Part shown: piece after piece, positions 1 to 9,843 of the stretch
How positions within the stretch are numbered: the stretch's first letter is position 1
How the letters are laid out: each line of letters begins with the position of its first letter
NCBI GenBank assembly: GCA_019677205.1
Contig: JAAMXY010000097.1
Coordinates: 3,616-28,289 of the forward strand
From: Pinguiococcus pyrenoidosus
Lineage: Eukaryota; Sar; Pinguiophyceae; Pinguiochrysidales; Pinguiochrysidaceae
DNA: 24,674 nt
Direction of reading: 5' to 3'
Program-made: the position numbers and the translations under genes
The notes under the pieces: model-generated
What the model was told of the DNA's origin: nothing
The model's database searches: none
The model's input: the letters and a program-made list of their open reading frames with translations, nothing else

Positions 1-3000
1 CGTGCACCTCTCGCGTCTGCAGTCCGCTTCCGTGCCTCTTCTTGCTGGCGCCGCACCTCGGCAGCTGCTTCCTGTTCTTCCCGCCGTTTCCTGTCCTCGG
101 CCTCCTTCCGCTGTGTCTCGTCGCGGAGCACCTTCACGTAAAGCGACAAAGCGAACTTGCTAAAGAAGAAGGCGGCTGCAGTTTTCGCAAGCTCGTGCTG
201 TTCTGCTTTTGCCGCCCGGGATGCGTGGCTGGGCATCAGGGCGATCATCTCCGACTCCTTCTTCTCGAGCTGCTTTTGAACGATCGCCTCGATGGTCCCC
301 TCGTCGTTCTTGAGTCGCCAGTCGGCCTTCAACGACGAGGTGTCGATGCTGTCGACTTTTGCTTCCAGGAACATCCTCTTCGCGCTGCGAGCGTTCGCGT
401 GGAGCATGACAAGCGACTCCCTGCGGAGACTCTCCAACCGCTCGGCCAAGCCATCCAGCGAGAAGGTGGCAAGTGTGCCGTCCAGTTGGGGCACCTGCGC
501 TTCTAGCTCAGCCATCTCGCGCTCGCTCTTCGCAAGCTCAGCGGAGAGCTCGGTGCGCTCCGCCCGACCACGCTCCAGTTGTGCCTGCAGCGTTTCCGCG
601 CGCACCCTGAGGCTGCCCATCAGGCGATTTGCTTCTGCCTGCCGCTCCACAAATTGCTTCTTCAACGCCTCCAAGTTCTCCGCGCGCAACGTCATCGCCC
701 GTTTGATGTCCTTGTGCAACTCCTCCAGCTCGGCCCTGAGCTTTGCCGTCGTGCGGTGAAGACTTGCCGCACTGTCACGATGCTGGCTTTCCAAGTTTGT
801 ACATCGCGTCTCGGTCGAGCCGAGCCGCTTCTTCAGCTGCTTTGTGCCAAGCCTGAGCTCCTCCAAACGGAAAAAGACGGACGCCTTTCTTGACTTACTC
901 CGGATCTGCGCATTCACGAATCGATCTACGTATTCCCAGACGAGGTTCTTGAACTTCTTTTGATGCTCGGCGAGACGGGCGTTGTACTCCCCCGCGTTCT
1001 GCGACATGAGCGACTGGAACTCCCGTGCGCGACGATGCTTCGCTTGCTCCTGCGCAGTCTGCTGGGCCACCATGGCAAACTTTTCGTTGTTCTTCTTGCG
1101 CTGAAGCTCCTTGGCCAGAGACTCCTGTCTTCGGCGCATGAAGTCGCGAACAGCCACGAAGTCCACGTGATCCTCCAGGCGCCACTCGAGCTCACTCGGC
1201 GGCGGCGGAGCAGCAGCAACCTCGTCGGCCGAGGCAAGGGGAGCTTTCCATTTCAGGCAAAGCTCTCTCCCCACACCCACGTCGCGCATCCTCAGAATGC
1301 ACCAGCTGCTCTGTGCAGCGATATGCTTCCTTCTGATCGCCTCGTTGGCCAGGAAGGAATCCAACACCCGAACGCAATAGCTCAACTGGCCAACGGTCGC
1401 CGCAGTCTCGGCCTGGCGCATCCAATGGCTTTTCACGGGACCGATCGCGAGGCTGCGGTTCGGAATGTAGCGAACGACGGGGATGCGTTTCACTCCGCCT
1501 TGCCGCGCCGCCTTCCTTCGAAGCTCCCTGGGAAGACTGTATTGGAGATGGGCAGGCGTGCCCTGGCGTCCGCCTTTCTGAAGCCGCGGTGGCGGCTTGA
1601 CGGGTTCGCCGGGCTTCACCTTCTTCCTGTCCACGCCAGCGGCGTTCTGCGCCAGAATCTCGAAGTCTGCGTCGCTGTCTTCCTCGTCCTCCCAGTGGCT
1701 TTCGGATCTTCTGGACGACTGCTTGGCTTCCCCGCGGCCGCGACCCTTTCTCTCGGTGTCACTGTCTCCACCGCTGGACTTGATCACCTGTTGCATCTTG
1801 ACCATAGCCGACTGAGCCGAGCGTCTGGCCGAGCGGCTTCTGGTCGGAGTGCTCGCCCCGGCCTTTGCGGAGCTGGGACGCTTCCTCTTCTGCTTCTTCT
1901 TGGGCGTCTTGCTTGCCGACGGCTTCGTTGCTCCCTTCCTTCCTTTTCCTTTTGGTCGTCCCCGCGGCCTCTTCGGCGGGGCTTTGGCAAGCTGGGGCTC
2001 CTCTTCGGCAGACTTCTTCGACTCCACTGCGGTCTCATCGTCTGGTTCACGCTTCTCTCCGACCGTCACCAGACTCGCAATGGACTCGCCGCGACCAGCT
2101 TCTGCTGCTTTGCCCTCCTCAGCCTTGCCCTCCTCAGCCTTGCCGTCCTCAGCCTTGCCGTCCTCAGCCTTCCCCTGCGCTTGAGAGGCGTTGCTTCTGT
2201 CTCCTACATCCTCGGACGGTGCTTTCACTTCTGCAACTGCTGTGACTTCAGGTGACGAGCGATTGTCACTCGTCGGACGATCGTCGGAAGGCCTCGACCC
2301 AGCGTTCGCAAGCCCCTCAGCGCTGGCCGCGGCATCCTTCTCGCCGCTGTTGGGTGGGAGCTCCTCCTTAGCCGGGTGGGCCACCGGATTGCTCTCGCTG
2401 GTACTGGGCACGGACTTTGGTCCAGCACGCTCAAACGCATCACCCTGGGGCGCATCGCCCTGGAGCCTTTGTTCGTGGCTTTGCACTTCGGGTTTGGCGT
2501 CCTTCGCACCGTCGACGCGGGTGGTTCTGAGCGGCTCGCGTGCTTGCGGCATGGCGGATTCCGCATCGTCCTTCCCCTTGCCTCTCTCGGCAGCGAGCGG
2601 CAGGCTGTTGGACCCAGTCTTCGACATTTGGATCAACGAGAACACGACAGACGCTTCGTCACGTTCTTGGGCATCTGTGGAGGACTCGCTGGGCATCGAC
2701 GATAGCCAGGAAATCGGCCTCGGCGCCGCTTCTTGCGACCGAGCAGCTGGCGAAGCCGATTTGGAGTCCTTGAGGCACTTTCGTATCCTCTCGATCTCCG
2801 AGTTCTCTTCCTCCCTCACATCTTGCGATGCAGGAGCGGCAGGCGTCTGAGACGGTATCTCAGAAGGGGCGCCAGAGATTTCATTCCTGGGCTTATCGCC
2901 GTCATCTCGGCGAGCTGCAGGGCTGGCAGTGAGCGCTGCTGGAGTGGGCGCCGCTGGACCAGGCGCGGCTGCTGTCCCTTCCTCGATAGCTGCATCGCGC

Positions 3001-6000
3001 TCGTTCTTCGCTTCCCCTCCATCTACCCGTTGAGGCTTCGCCATCACCTCAACGATACTTCCTGACTGATGCGTTTGGGCACTCGTCTCACATGCACCAG
3101 CGCTGGCGTTTGGCTGCGTCTCCCGATGGCCTGCCATCTCTGAAGCGACTTTTTGGTCACCTTCTGATCTCATCGCGGACGACGCCAGCTGCCCATCAGG
3201 GATGCTTCGCGAAGCCGGCATGCTTGCCGATGGTGGATGCGCATCAGCCAGAGATTTCTCGATCGTCTTCGCCGACAGCTTCTTCTTCGGTGGCGCCTTT
3301 CCGTCTGTAGCATTTGAAGACCTCAGCTTTGCCCGCTTTCCGGCCCTTTCACGGCTTGGTCTCTCGGCATCCGTCTCCGCAAGGCTCTCGTCTTGAGCTT
3401 CTTGAGCGCGAGCAAGCTCAGCTCTCTTCGACGGAGGGATCGGCGGGACGGCTTCGGCTTCGATATCAGGGAAGACCTTTCTCGGGAGGGCGTCGGTGCT
3501 CTCCGGCAGGCCCAGATCAGCAACGGGATGGGAACCCAGGTGCTTCTGCGTAGCGCGAAGCGAGTCTATCTTCCACAAGCGCAACTGGCGGGACCGCTTC
3601 ATCCATGCGGCGACATTTGAACCTCCCGGAAAATGCCACGGGGGATGGAAGCAGCGATCGTCCGTGCTCGACGCAAGCTGTTGCAGGAGTCTCGAGACGC
3701 TCGCCACATCTCCTTGAGCGTAGGCACGATCCAGCCTTTCTTGAAACACAGATCCATATTCGCCTCTCTCTCCCCAGTATGTCTTCTCGTCTAGCAGTCC
3801 CGTCAAGCGGCTCTCCAGCGATCGCATGAACTGGAAGGCCGGTGCCAAAGCTTGCACCCTGCCCTGACGACTGCCCAAAGAGCTCAACGAACGGAGTACT
3901 TCGGATGTTGTCAGCTTCGCCGTCAGATTGGAGCTCCATCTCGCAACGGAGCATGGCTCGAAGGAGACGGTCGATCCCTCTTGCACCTTGGCTGCTCGAT
4001 ACTTGTTCACATAGTAGGTCGGATTCTCGTTCTCTCGGAGATCCATGACATCGCCCATATGCCCCAGCCTTTCCTTGCCGAGGGACGCGAGGATCCGCGC
4101 CTCGAACGCTTCCGTCACCTCGAGATTTCTATCAACTAGGCCAGTTGGAAACGCATAAGTGCTGCTGTCGCTGCTGCTGCGGCTTCCGCTGACGAGCCCG
4201 GTAGCTTCTTCGGGTCCAAGCCGGGCAACCGGGCTTCCCACCAAATCCATCTTCTCCTCTTCAGGTGGGCTTTGCGACGGCGACGGCGACACGGCGACAG
4301 CGTCCTGAACGGCACTTGCTCGTGGCTCTTCTACTACAGGTTGAGAGCTTCCATCCTTTTCGGCCGGTGCCTCGCGGTCGACAAGCACGCTGCCTGCTTC
4401 GGAAGCCTTCGGGTTGGTCGTGGCTGGCTGGGTCGAGTCTTGCCTCTTGGGGTCTCCCTTCTGTTCTGCGTCTTCCCCGGAAGGCAGAGAAGGCTCCTGT
4501 GGCTCCTGTGGCTCCTGTGGCTCCGCGGCCGGGTTCTCATGGGCACCCACGGTCCCTTCGTCCCTGACTTCCACTGACGTTGCCTGTGCTTGCGGGGGGG
4601 CGGGATGGGCAGCAGCGCCCCACGCCGCCTCTTTCTCATCGTCACCGTGCTGATCCTCTGCTAGGTCAGGACTTGATGGATCCGTGGGTGGCGACCACAT
4701 CGACGCTTTATCCACGCCCTTGGGCGCGACAAGATTTGCCGGCAACAAACCGTTCACCACTCGGTGCACGTCTCCCGGTGTAAGGAGGACGAAGCCCTTT
4801 CCAGGATCAGATCCTGGGTTGATCGGGTCGGCGATCAGCGCCATTCCACCGACGATCCAAAGGGGCATTTGAGGGTTCTTCGGAGGTCTCACAGGATCCG
4901 CGCGAATCCCTTTGAACGACTGATCGGGAATTCGGCATTCATAGCAGTACCACTCTCCTTCCGGCAGGCTGGACTTGGTCTCCCCCACACACTTCATGTG
5001 ATACGCCGAGGGGCATTTCTCGCAGCACAGAAGGTTCCCGCCCAGGAGGCAGATCGCGCACACGTCCTCGTTGCCATCCTCGCTGTACTCGGTAAGCATC
5101 CGGCAGTTCTCATCGTTCTGCTGCCAGTCGAGATGCTGCACGACCATCGGAACGTCGACGATCTCATCGAGGAAGAATCGCAGGAGAGCGACCTTGTGAG
5201 CGACGGGCAGCTCGAAGAAATCCGTGAAGGCCATGGCATCATAGGTGTCCCAGAAACGCTTGTCAATGGACACCCTTGCCCGTACCATTTCCTCTGCTGG
5301 TACGTCAAACTCGTCATACAGGAAGCTGTCGGCATCCATGAGGATGCGCTCCTCGCTAAGCCGAACGTTGACATAGTCGATGGCAAACGTAGACCACGTG
5401 ACCACGTCAAGAAACCGCCAGTCCAGATATCCTCGATAGATCTGCGACGGTTTCCGCATCTCCTTCACAGCCCAGCTGAGGACTTTCAGCATGCCGGTGA
5501 AGAGCTCCTCCACCAGAGCGTTTGGGATCTTCATGTTCAGGCCCACGACCAATGCCATGGGGTCGAACGGGCTTACCCTGATGACCTTGGCAAGCGAACG
5601 AGCCTGCATGTACGCCGCAAGGATGTCCGGGAGCGATTCAACATCCACGTTTGCGGGCAGCCGACGTCCTAGGCAGGGCTTCCCGATCTCTGACAGGGCA
5701 CTCGAGTGGTACGCGCCAGCTGAAAGAGAAGGTTTACAGCCCTCGCTCAGCTTCTGCTTCTTACTCTCGCGAAGTGCGAGTTGCCGCCTCAGTCGAAGTT
5801 TCCGCCGCGTGGAGCGGCGCCTTTGCCAGAGGGATACGTCGAAGCCAAGTCCGCCTGAACTCGTGGTCGTGGACTTGCTTCCCACATCCCCGCCCACGCC
5901 ATCGCCGGCGCCGTCGGCGGCGCCGTCGCCGGAGCGCTCCTGAGCATGCATCGCCTTCTCGTCGGCTTCCTTCTTCTCCTTCTCCAGGCGCTTCTTTTCC

Positions 6001-7742
6001 AGGATGCGCTCCATGGTTGGCGCCTCCGCAAAGCGATCGACGTCCGCGCGAATCTGCTCGAAGGGGATCACGAACCTCGGGATCTGCAAGGCGGAAGCCA
6101 TCCCAGATAGCTTGGCGTCGACAACCGCGTCGAGCCTTGCGCACAGCGTCGGCGAGAGCTTCGACGTGAAGGACTCTACCGAATTGCAACCAGACCGGTC
6201 TAGCTCCGCCCCGAAGCGCCTCTTCGTGATTGTGACGGCCTGGGAACTCAAGGCTGCCGGGGTCAGCGCCGGGAAGGACAAGCCGGAGTCCACGCCAAGA
6301 AGGCTTTCCGCGGTTCGTCCAGTGATCACATGCATCCTCTGCGCGTCCTCGCACAAGTAGTCGACCAGGTCGAGAATTCGCCCCGCCGTTCTTTCTGCGG
6401 AAGCCGAGCATTTCGTCGATCCACTTCTCTTGGGCTTGGACGCCTTGGCCTTGGTGCGCAGCTCGGCCACGGGCATTTGGATTGGCGCGCCCTGCACGGG
6501 GGGCGTCGCGCCTTGCACGTGACTTAGGACCAGCGTCCCTCCTTGAGCGGAAGCAGCCGGCGGCAGGAACGGCATCACGCCCGCGTTCACCGCGGTCGCG
6601 CCTCCGAAGTATCCATAGCCTTGCGACGGCTGGTGAGGATTCGGCGGCTGCAGTGGCAGCCCCGCTTCTTGCTGGGAGCCTGGTCGCTGTTGCGACTGAT
6701 GCTGCTGCCGCACTGGAAAGCTCTCGAAGCCTTGCTTCTGCTTCCTCGGGTCCTGGGTCTGGTCCAGCATGGTGGAGTAGTCTGGAAGCCGGGGAATCTT
6801 GTCGGGAAAGCCCGCCGAAAATGCCGGGTGCCTCGAGCCCGCAGGCATCGGATAACTGCTCGATGGCATTCCGGAGCGATGCCAACTGCCGTGCGTCCGC
6901 TGCTCAGCCGCTTGTGCGGAGAGAGGCTGGAAGCCTGGTGCCCCGCTCCCTTCCTGAAACGGCATCCCGCCGGTCTCGCTTCCCATCGCCACGCCGTTGC
7001 CCCGCGGATACCTCCCGGCCGCGGAGCTCTGCGCGGCCGGCGCCGCTTGGCTCTGCAGCTCTCCCCCGCCCCCCCCCACGGCCCTGCCGAATTCCCCTGG
7101 CAAGAAGGAAAGACGCTCCTCCGCCGCCGCTGACGTCCTGCCCGACCCGAAGGTCGCGGGCAACGCTGCAGCTTGGGCACCGTAGGGCGCAGACGCCTGC
7201 GCGTGGCCCACACTCCCAGCATTGGAAAAGCGAGAGACGGCGACTGACGAAGAAGACGACGAGGACAAGGAAGACACTGCGCTGTGCGCAGGCGGCACGC
7301 TGAGTCCGCTCTGCGGGTACGACACCGTCGCGGGACCGCGCGGCGGGGCGGAGGCAAGATACCCCGGCGCCACGGGCTGCACTGGCGGGCCGGCGAACGG
7401 GTGCGGCACGCTCCGAGGCGGCTCCGGATTCATCGGCATGCCAAAAGGCATCGGCTGCGAAGGCGTCTCCGCCGCTGCGGCAGTCGCGCTGGCAGCGCCG
7501 TAGGCAAGGTAGGGCGGCGGCTGCAGCGTCGGTGCCATGCTCGGACTTCTTTGCGAGGCCGCGGCCGCATAGTCCTTCGCAAAGGCCTTCTGCCACTCCA
7601 CAGGCTCCCACCGTTCCGTGGCCGCCTGGCGGAGGTTCGTGGCGGGCTGCGGAGGGCCTTGTGGCGCCCACTGTGGGACGCTCGGACTCGCCTGGCCCCT
7701 AGGAAAGCTTCCGAAGCCACGCCCATTCGCACCGAAATTCAT
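1..7742 (-). CDS. Giant DDT-PHD finger chromatin-remodelling factor (BPTF/BAZ-like), C-terminus cut by window edge
   Basis: One frame stays open from an ATG at 7742 to the left edge (2580 codons). An in-frame TGA lies shortly upstream of that ATG, so the start is well supported. Residues 1-430 are Ala/Pro/Gln/Gly-rich. A basic stretch lies near 632-662. A DDT-like helical domain spans about 700-765 (LPDILAAYMQ..., SPFDPMALVVGL). A WHIM1-like helix (FFELPVAHKVALLRFFLDE) lies near 840-862. A C4HC3 PHD finger follows at 895-936 (C895, C898, C907, C910, H915, C918, C933, C936). A long acidic, Ser/Pro/Glu-rich linker leads to an AT-hook (RPRGRPKGK) near 1924. A WSD/WHIM3-like segment (HWMRQAETAATVGQL) sits near 2107. 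The rest, to 2580, is a long charged coiled coil. DDT+WHIM+PHD proteins (BPTF, BAZ/ACF1) are ISWI-complex subunits that read histone tails, so nuclear chromatin remodelling is inferred. No bromodomain is visible; it could lie beyond the edge. Exact subfamily is unresolved. Confidence 0.86.
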   Translation of the reverse strand, partial: MNFGANGRGFGSFPRGQASPSVPQWAPQGPPQPATNLRQAATERWEPVEWQKAFAKDYAAAASQRSPSMAPTLQPPPYLAYGAASATAAAAETPSQPMPFGMPMNPEPPRSVPHPFAGPPVQPVAPGYLASAPPRGPATVSYPQSGLSVPPAHSAVSSLSSSSSSSVAVSRFSNAGSVGHAQASAPYGAQAAALPATFGSGRTSAAAEERLSFLPGEFGRAVGGGGGELQSQAAPAAQSSAAGRYPRGNGVAMGSETGGMPFQEGSGAPGFQPLSAQAAEQRTHGSWHRSGMPSSSYPMPAGSRHPAFSAGFPDKIPRLPDYSTMLDQTQDPRKQKQGFESFPVRQQHQSQQRPGSQQEAGLPLQPPNPHQPSQGYGYFGGATAVNAGVMPFLPPAASAQGGTLVLSHVQGATPPVQGAPIQMPVAELRTKAKASKPKRSGSTKCSASAERTAGRILDLVDYLCEDAQRMHVITGRTAESLLGVDSGLSFPALTPAALSSQAVTITKRRFGAELDRSGCNSVESFTSKLSPTLCARLDAVVDAKLSGMASALQIPRFVIPFEQIRADVDRFAEAPTMERILEKKRLEKEKKEADEKAMHAQERSGDGAADGAGDGVGGDVGSKSTTTSSGGLGFDVSLWQRRRSTRRKLRLRRQLALRESKKQKLSEGCKPSLSAGAYHSSALSEIGKPCLGRRLPANVDVESLPDILAAYMQARSLAKVIRVSPFDPMALVVGLNMKIPNALVEELFTGMLKVLSWAVKEMRKPSQIYRGYLDWRFLDVVTWSTFAIDYVNVRLSEERILMDADSFLYDEFDVPAEEMVRARVSIDKRFWDTYDAMAFTDFFELPVAHKVALLRFFLDEIVDVPMVVQHLDWQQNDENCRMLTEYSEDGNEDVCAICLLGGNLLCCEKCPSAYHMKCVGETKSSLPEGEWYCYECRIPDQSFKGIRADPVRPPKNPQMPLWIVGGMALIADPINPGSDPGKGFVLLTPGDVHRVVNGLLPANLVAPKGVDKASMWSPPTDPSSPDLAEDQHGDDEKEAAWGAAAHPAPPQAQATSVEVRDEGTVGAHENPAAEPQEPQEPQEPSLPSGEDAEQKGDPKRQDSTQPATTNPKASEAGSVLVDREAPAEKDGSSQPVVEEPRASAVQDAVAVSPSPSQSPPEEEKMDLVGSPVARLGPEEATGLVSGSRSSSDSSTYAFPTGLVDRNLEVTEAFEARILASLGKERLGHMGDVMDLRENENPTYYVNKYRAAKVQEGSTVSFEPCSVARWSSNLTAKLTTSEVLRSLSSLGSRQGRVQALAPAFQFMRSLESRLTGLLDEKTYWGERGEYGSVFQERLDRAYAQGDVASVSRLLQQLASSTDDRCFHPPWHFPGGSNVAAWMKRSRQLRLWKIDSLRATQKHLGSHPVADLGLPESTDALPRKVFPDIEAEAVPPIPPSKRAELARAQEAQDESLAETDAERPSRERAGKRAKLRSSNATDGKAPPKKKLSAKTIEKSLADAHPPSASMPASRSIPDGQLASSAMRSEGDQKVASEMAGHRETQPNASAGACETSAQTHQSGSIVEVMAKPQRVDGGEAKNERDAAIEEGTAAAPGPAAPTPAALTASPAARRDDGDKPRNEISGAPSEIPSQTPAAPASQDVREEENSEIERIRKCLKDSKSASPAARSQEAAPRPISWLSSMPSESSTDAQERDEASVVFSLIQMSKTGSNSLPLAAERGKGKDDAESAMPQAREPLRTTRVDGAKDAKPEVQSHEQRLQGDAPQGDAFERAGPKSVPSTSESNPVAHPAKEELPPNSGEKDAAASAEGLANAGSRPSDDRPTSDNRSSPEVTAVAEVKAPSEDVGDRSNASQAQGKAEDGKAEDGKAEEGKAEEGKAAEAGRGESIASLVTVGEKREPDDETAVESKKSAEEEPQLAKAPPKRPRGRPKGKGRKGATKPSASKTPKKKQKRKRPSSAKAGASTPTRSRSARRSAQSAMVKMQQVIKSSGGDSDTERKGRGRGEAKQSSRRSESHWEDEEDSDADFEILAQNAAGVDRKKVKPGEPVKPPPRLQKGGRQGTPAHLQYSLPRELRRKAARQGGVKRIPVVRYIPNRSLAIGPVKSHWMRQAETAATVGQLSYCVRVLDSFLANEAIRRKHIAAQSSWCILRMRDVGVGRELCLKWKAPLASADEVAAAPPPPSELEWRLEDHVDFVAVRDFMRRRQESLAKELQRKKNNEKFAMVAQQTAQEQAKHRRAREFQSLMSQNAGEYNARLAEHQKKFKNLVWEYVDRFVNAQIRSKSRKASVFFRLEELRLGTKQLKKRLGSTETRCTNLESQHRDSAASLHRTTAKLRAELEELHKDIKRAMTLRAENLEALKKQFVERQAEANRLMGSLRVRAETLQAQLERGRAERTELSAELAKSEREMAELEAQVPQLDGTLATFSLDGLAERLESLRRESLVMLHANARSAKRMFLEAKVDSIDTSSLKADWRLKNDEGTIEAIVQKQLEKKESEMIALMPSHASRAAKAEQHELAKTAAAFFFSKFALSLYVKVLRDETQRKEAEDRKRREEQEAAAEVRRQQEEARKRTADARGA
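2111..2170 (-). repeat. 4 x 15-bp in-frame tandem repeat in the DDT-PHD gene
   Basis: Four consecutive 15-bp units (plus-strand TGCC[C/G]TCCTCAGCCT) encode A-E-[D/E]-G-K repeated four times at about residues 1859-1878 of the giant protein. The units differ only at one base, so this is a recent coding-region expansion that keeps frame. It lies in the disordered acidic/basic linker just before the AT-hook. Confidence 0.85.
4492..4527 (-). repeat. 9-bp in-frame tandem repeat (Pro-Gln-Glu) in the DDT-PHD gene
   Basis: Plus-strand GGCTCCTGT is repeated three times, with a diverged fourth copy, and reads as Pro-Gln-Glu units on the coding minus strand. It lies in the disordered linker after the PHD finger and keeps frame. 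Confidence 0.75.
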
Positions 7743-8716
7743 CTTCGCTGGGCCGGAGACGCCTCACAGACACTCTACGAGGCTTCGCGTCCAAAGCAGC
7801 GCATTCCGCTTGCATGCGCGCGCCAAGACGCCTGCGGACGCCCAAGCTCTCGCGTGCCTCTCCCCGAAGCTTCCGCGCCTTTCGCACGCGCTCGCCTCCC
7901 TGTCGCGCCCGGAGGAGCTCCGCGCTCCGTGGGCCGAGCCCAGCGCGGTTCCGAAAGCAGTTTCGAGGCTGCGCCTCGCCCAGGCAGCGGTGGCGAGGGG
8001 CTCTTGAAGCGTCGGCGCCGCGGACGTCGAGGGACGAAGCCAGCACAAACAAAATACTGCAATCCTGAAGCACCAAAACAACAAGCTGAGAAGGGTGCAA
8101 ACGGCGGAATGTGGAGCGCTTGTAGGCCCCGTGTGATGCGGAGATAGCGTCGGCGATGGCGCCACGAGCGTTACTTTCCGAGCTTTTCAAAACTGGTGGG
8201 GGACCGTAGAATTCGCTGCTGCGCCTAAAGCACGGCAGGATAACACTTCAACCAACGGTGGCTCCCCATGATCCGGGCGCCAGCGAACCAACAAGGCGGA
8301 GCGCACCTCCCGCTTCCAATGGTCGGATAACGTGGCGCCCCGCGACGCGAAGGGGGATTCTTCCCGGGTTGCTCGCGAAGCCGTTGCACAGCTCCGCCTT
8401 GCGCGCAACGCTCCGCCGCATGACCAATCGCCGCCGAGCAGACATCTCGATGCCAAACGTCAACTTCGGCGGCCAATCCGCACCTGGCGCCAGAATAGTA
8501 CGGGGACGGTTACAATGCGGCGGCGCCGCCGTCATGCGTGCCGGAGGCTCTCATGATGCCCGGGGGATGACATGCTGGTCGGGGGGCGGGGGAGACCGAG
8601 CTCGGAGCAGCGGGAGACCAAGTCAAGTCCGACGAGCTGCCGGCGAGGCTTCCTCCCACAGGTGGAGCGAGCTCTGCTGACCAGCGGCTTCCGTGAGTGC
8701 GTGGGGATATCATGGC

Positions 8717-8740
8717 TGCTGGCTGGACTACCAGCCAGCA
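8717..8740. repeat. Perfect inverted repeat (10-bp stem, 4-nt loop)
   Basis: TGCTGGCTGG at 8717-8726 is followed by the loop ACTA and its exact reverse complement at 8731-8740. It lies within a zone rich in GGCT/AGCC tetranucleotides, so it may be a by-product of simple-sequence evolution. As DNA or RNA it would form a stable short hairpin. Confidence 0.8.
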
Positions 8741-8865
8741 ATCAAGCAACAAGGCTTGGTGGGTGGCTGGCTGGCCTGCCTGGGTTAGGAGCGAAGCAAC
8801 GCACGGAGTTTGGCTGGAGTCTTGTGTGCAGACTGGCCGTGCCGTCCAAGCAAGCAAAAGAAGCG

Positions 8866-8935
8866 ATTCATTCATTCATTCATTCATTCATTCATTCATT
8901 CATTCATTCATTCATTCATTCATTCATTCATTCAT
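8866..8935. repeat. ATTC tetranucleotide microsatellite, about 17.5 copies
   Basis: A perfect uninterrupted run of ATTC (TTCA/TGAA) covers 70 bp. It is flanked upstream by CAAG repeats (8848-8857) and downstream by CTGC repeats (about 8944-8960). The perfection implies recent slippage and probable length polymorphism between strains. In frame it would encode Ile-His-Ser-Phe repeats, but no gene is supported here. Confidence 0.95.
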
Positions 8936-9811
8936 GCCATTCTGCCTGCCTGCCTGCCTGGCTGTTTTCTGGCTGGCTGCGAACACCCTTGCTTGCGCGC
9001 CTTCGTCTAGTGTACAACTCAGCTCTTGATCGATCAGCCCGCAGGCCCGGGCCAACGCCTGCGGACCAACACGCAAAGCGAAGGCAGCAAGGGCAAATCA
9101 AAAACTGAAGCTAGGAAACGAAGTGGCCACATGACATCCCTCAGCTGACTGGATTTCGCCACAGTATGTCAGTCCGTTTTACAGTAAGGACAGAGACGTG
9201 AAATGCGAGCTAAATATAGCACGGTGTTCGCAAACAGTTCCAACGTTTCGGAGATTATCAGCAACTTCATCTTCTTTCGGTTGAATTCGGTGTCTTTGGA
9301 GCTTGGCCTTCCGGTCAAATTCAAACCGCGCTCAACGTCCCGCCCTTGCGAAGCTGTGCTACGCCACAGAAGCGGTCGAGCCTCCCAGCGGAAGGTGTGT
9401 GGCGACGCGCGGTCTTGCTCAGTGAAGCAAACGGGGGCGGCGTCTTGCTCACAGCACGCTCCGATCTCTTCCGAGGCAGTCGCAGAGGGTCTGTGGAGTG
9501 CTTTGCGCGCGCGCAACTCTCGACTTCTCGCGCTGCTCTTCGGATCCGTTCAGGAATCCTCTCCTCGAATTCGAACATCGGACTCTCCCAGGCTCCCGCG
9601 TCCTCGCGTCGGGCCCCATCTTTCCCCGGCACCAAGCGACGGGCTCCAGAAGCTCGGGCGCGGCAGTTTCGGAACGCGTCGCAGCGAGAATCCGTTGGAA
9701 TCCGAGCTCAACCTCTGCGGAGTTCGGAAGAAGGTTTGTCCCAGAATCCCGGCGTCCGAGAGATGGAATTCGCTTTCACTACCTTCGATCTGGCGCTCAC
9801 CCCCTTCTCCG

Positions 9812-9843
<32 letters not shown>

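Noticed and set aside
960-2255. 431-codon plus-strand open frame (and similar long plus-strand frames within 1-7740, e.g. 4764-5672 and 7284-8147)
   Set aside because: They are antisense to the DDT-PHD gene; composition is a mirror of its codon bias and no domain is seen.
3517-3954. 145-codon minus-strand frame
   Set aside because: Out of frame with the DDT-PHD coding phase, which is uninterrupted here; no domain.
5761-6885. 374-codon minus-strand frame rich in Arg/Gly
   Set aside because: Wrong frame of the DDT-PHD gene; the correct frame gives a Gln/Pro-rich then helical sequence continuous with the DDT domain.
8559-8592. G-quadruplex in the intergenic region
   Set aside because: Only three separate G runs (5, 6 and 5 bases), so a four-tract quadruplex would need one run split; evidence too weak to list as a feature.
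8572-9108. Open frame encoding Ile-His-Ser-Phe repeats
   Set aside because: All three plus-strand frames are open through the ATTC repeat because a 4-bp repeat cycles through all frames; no flanking domain.
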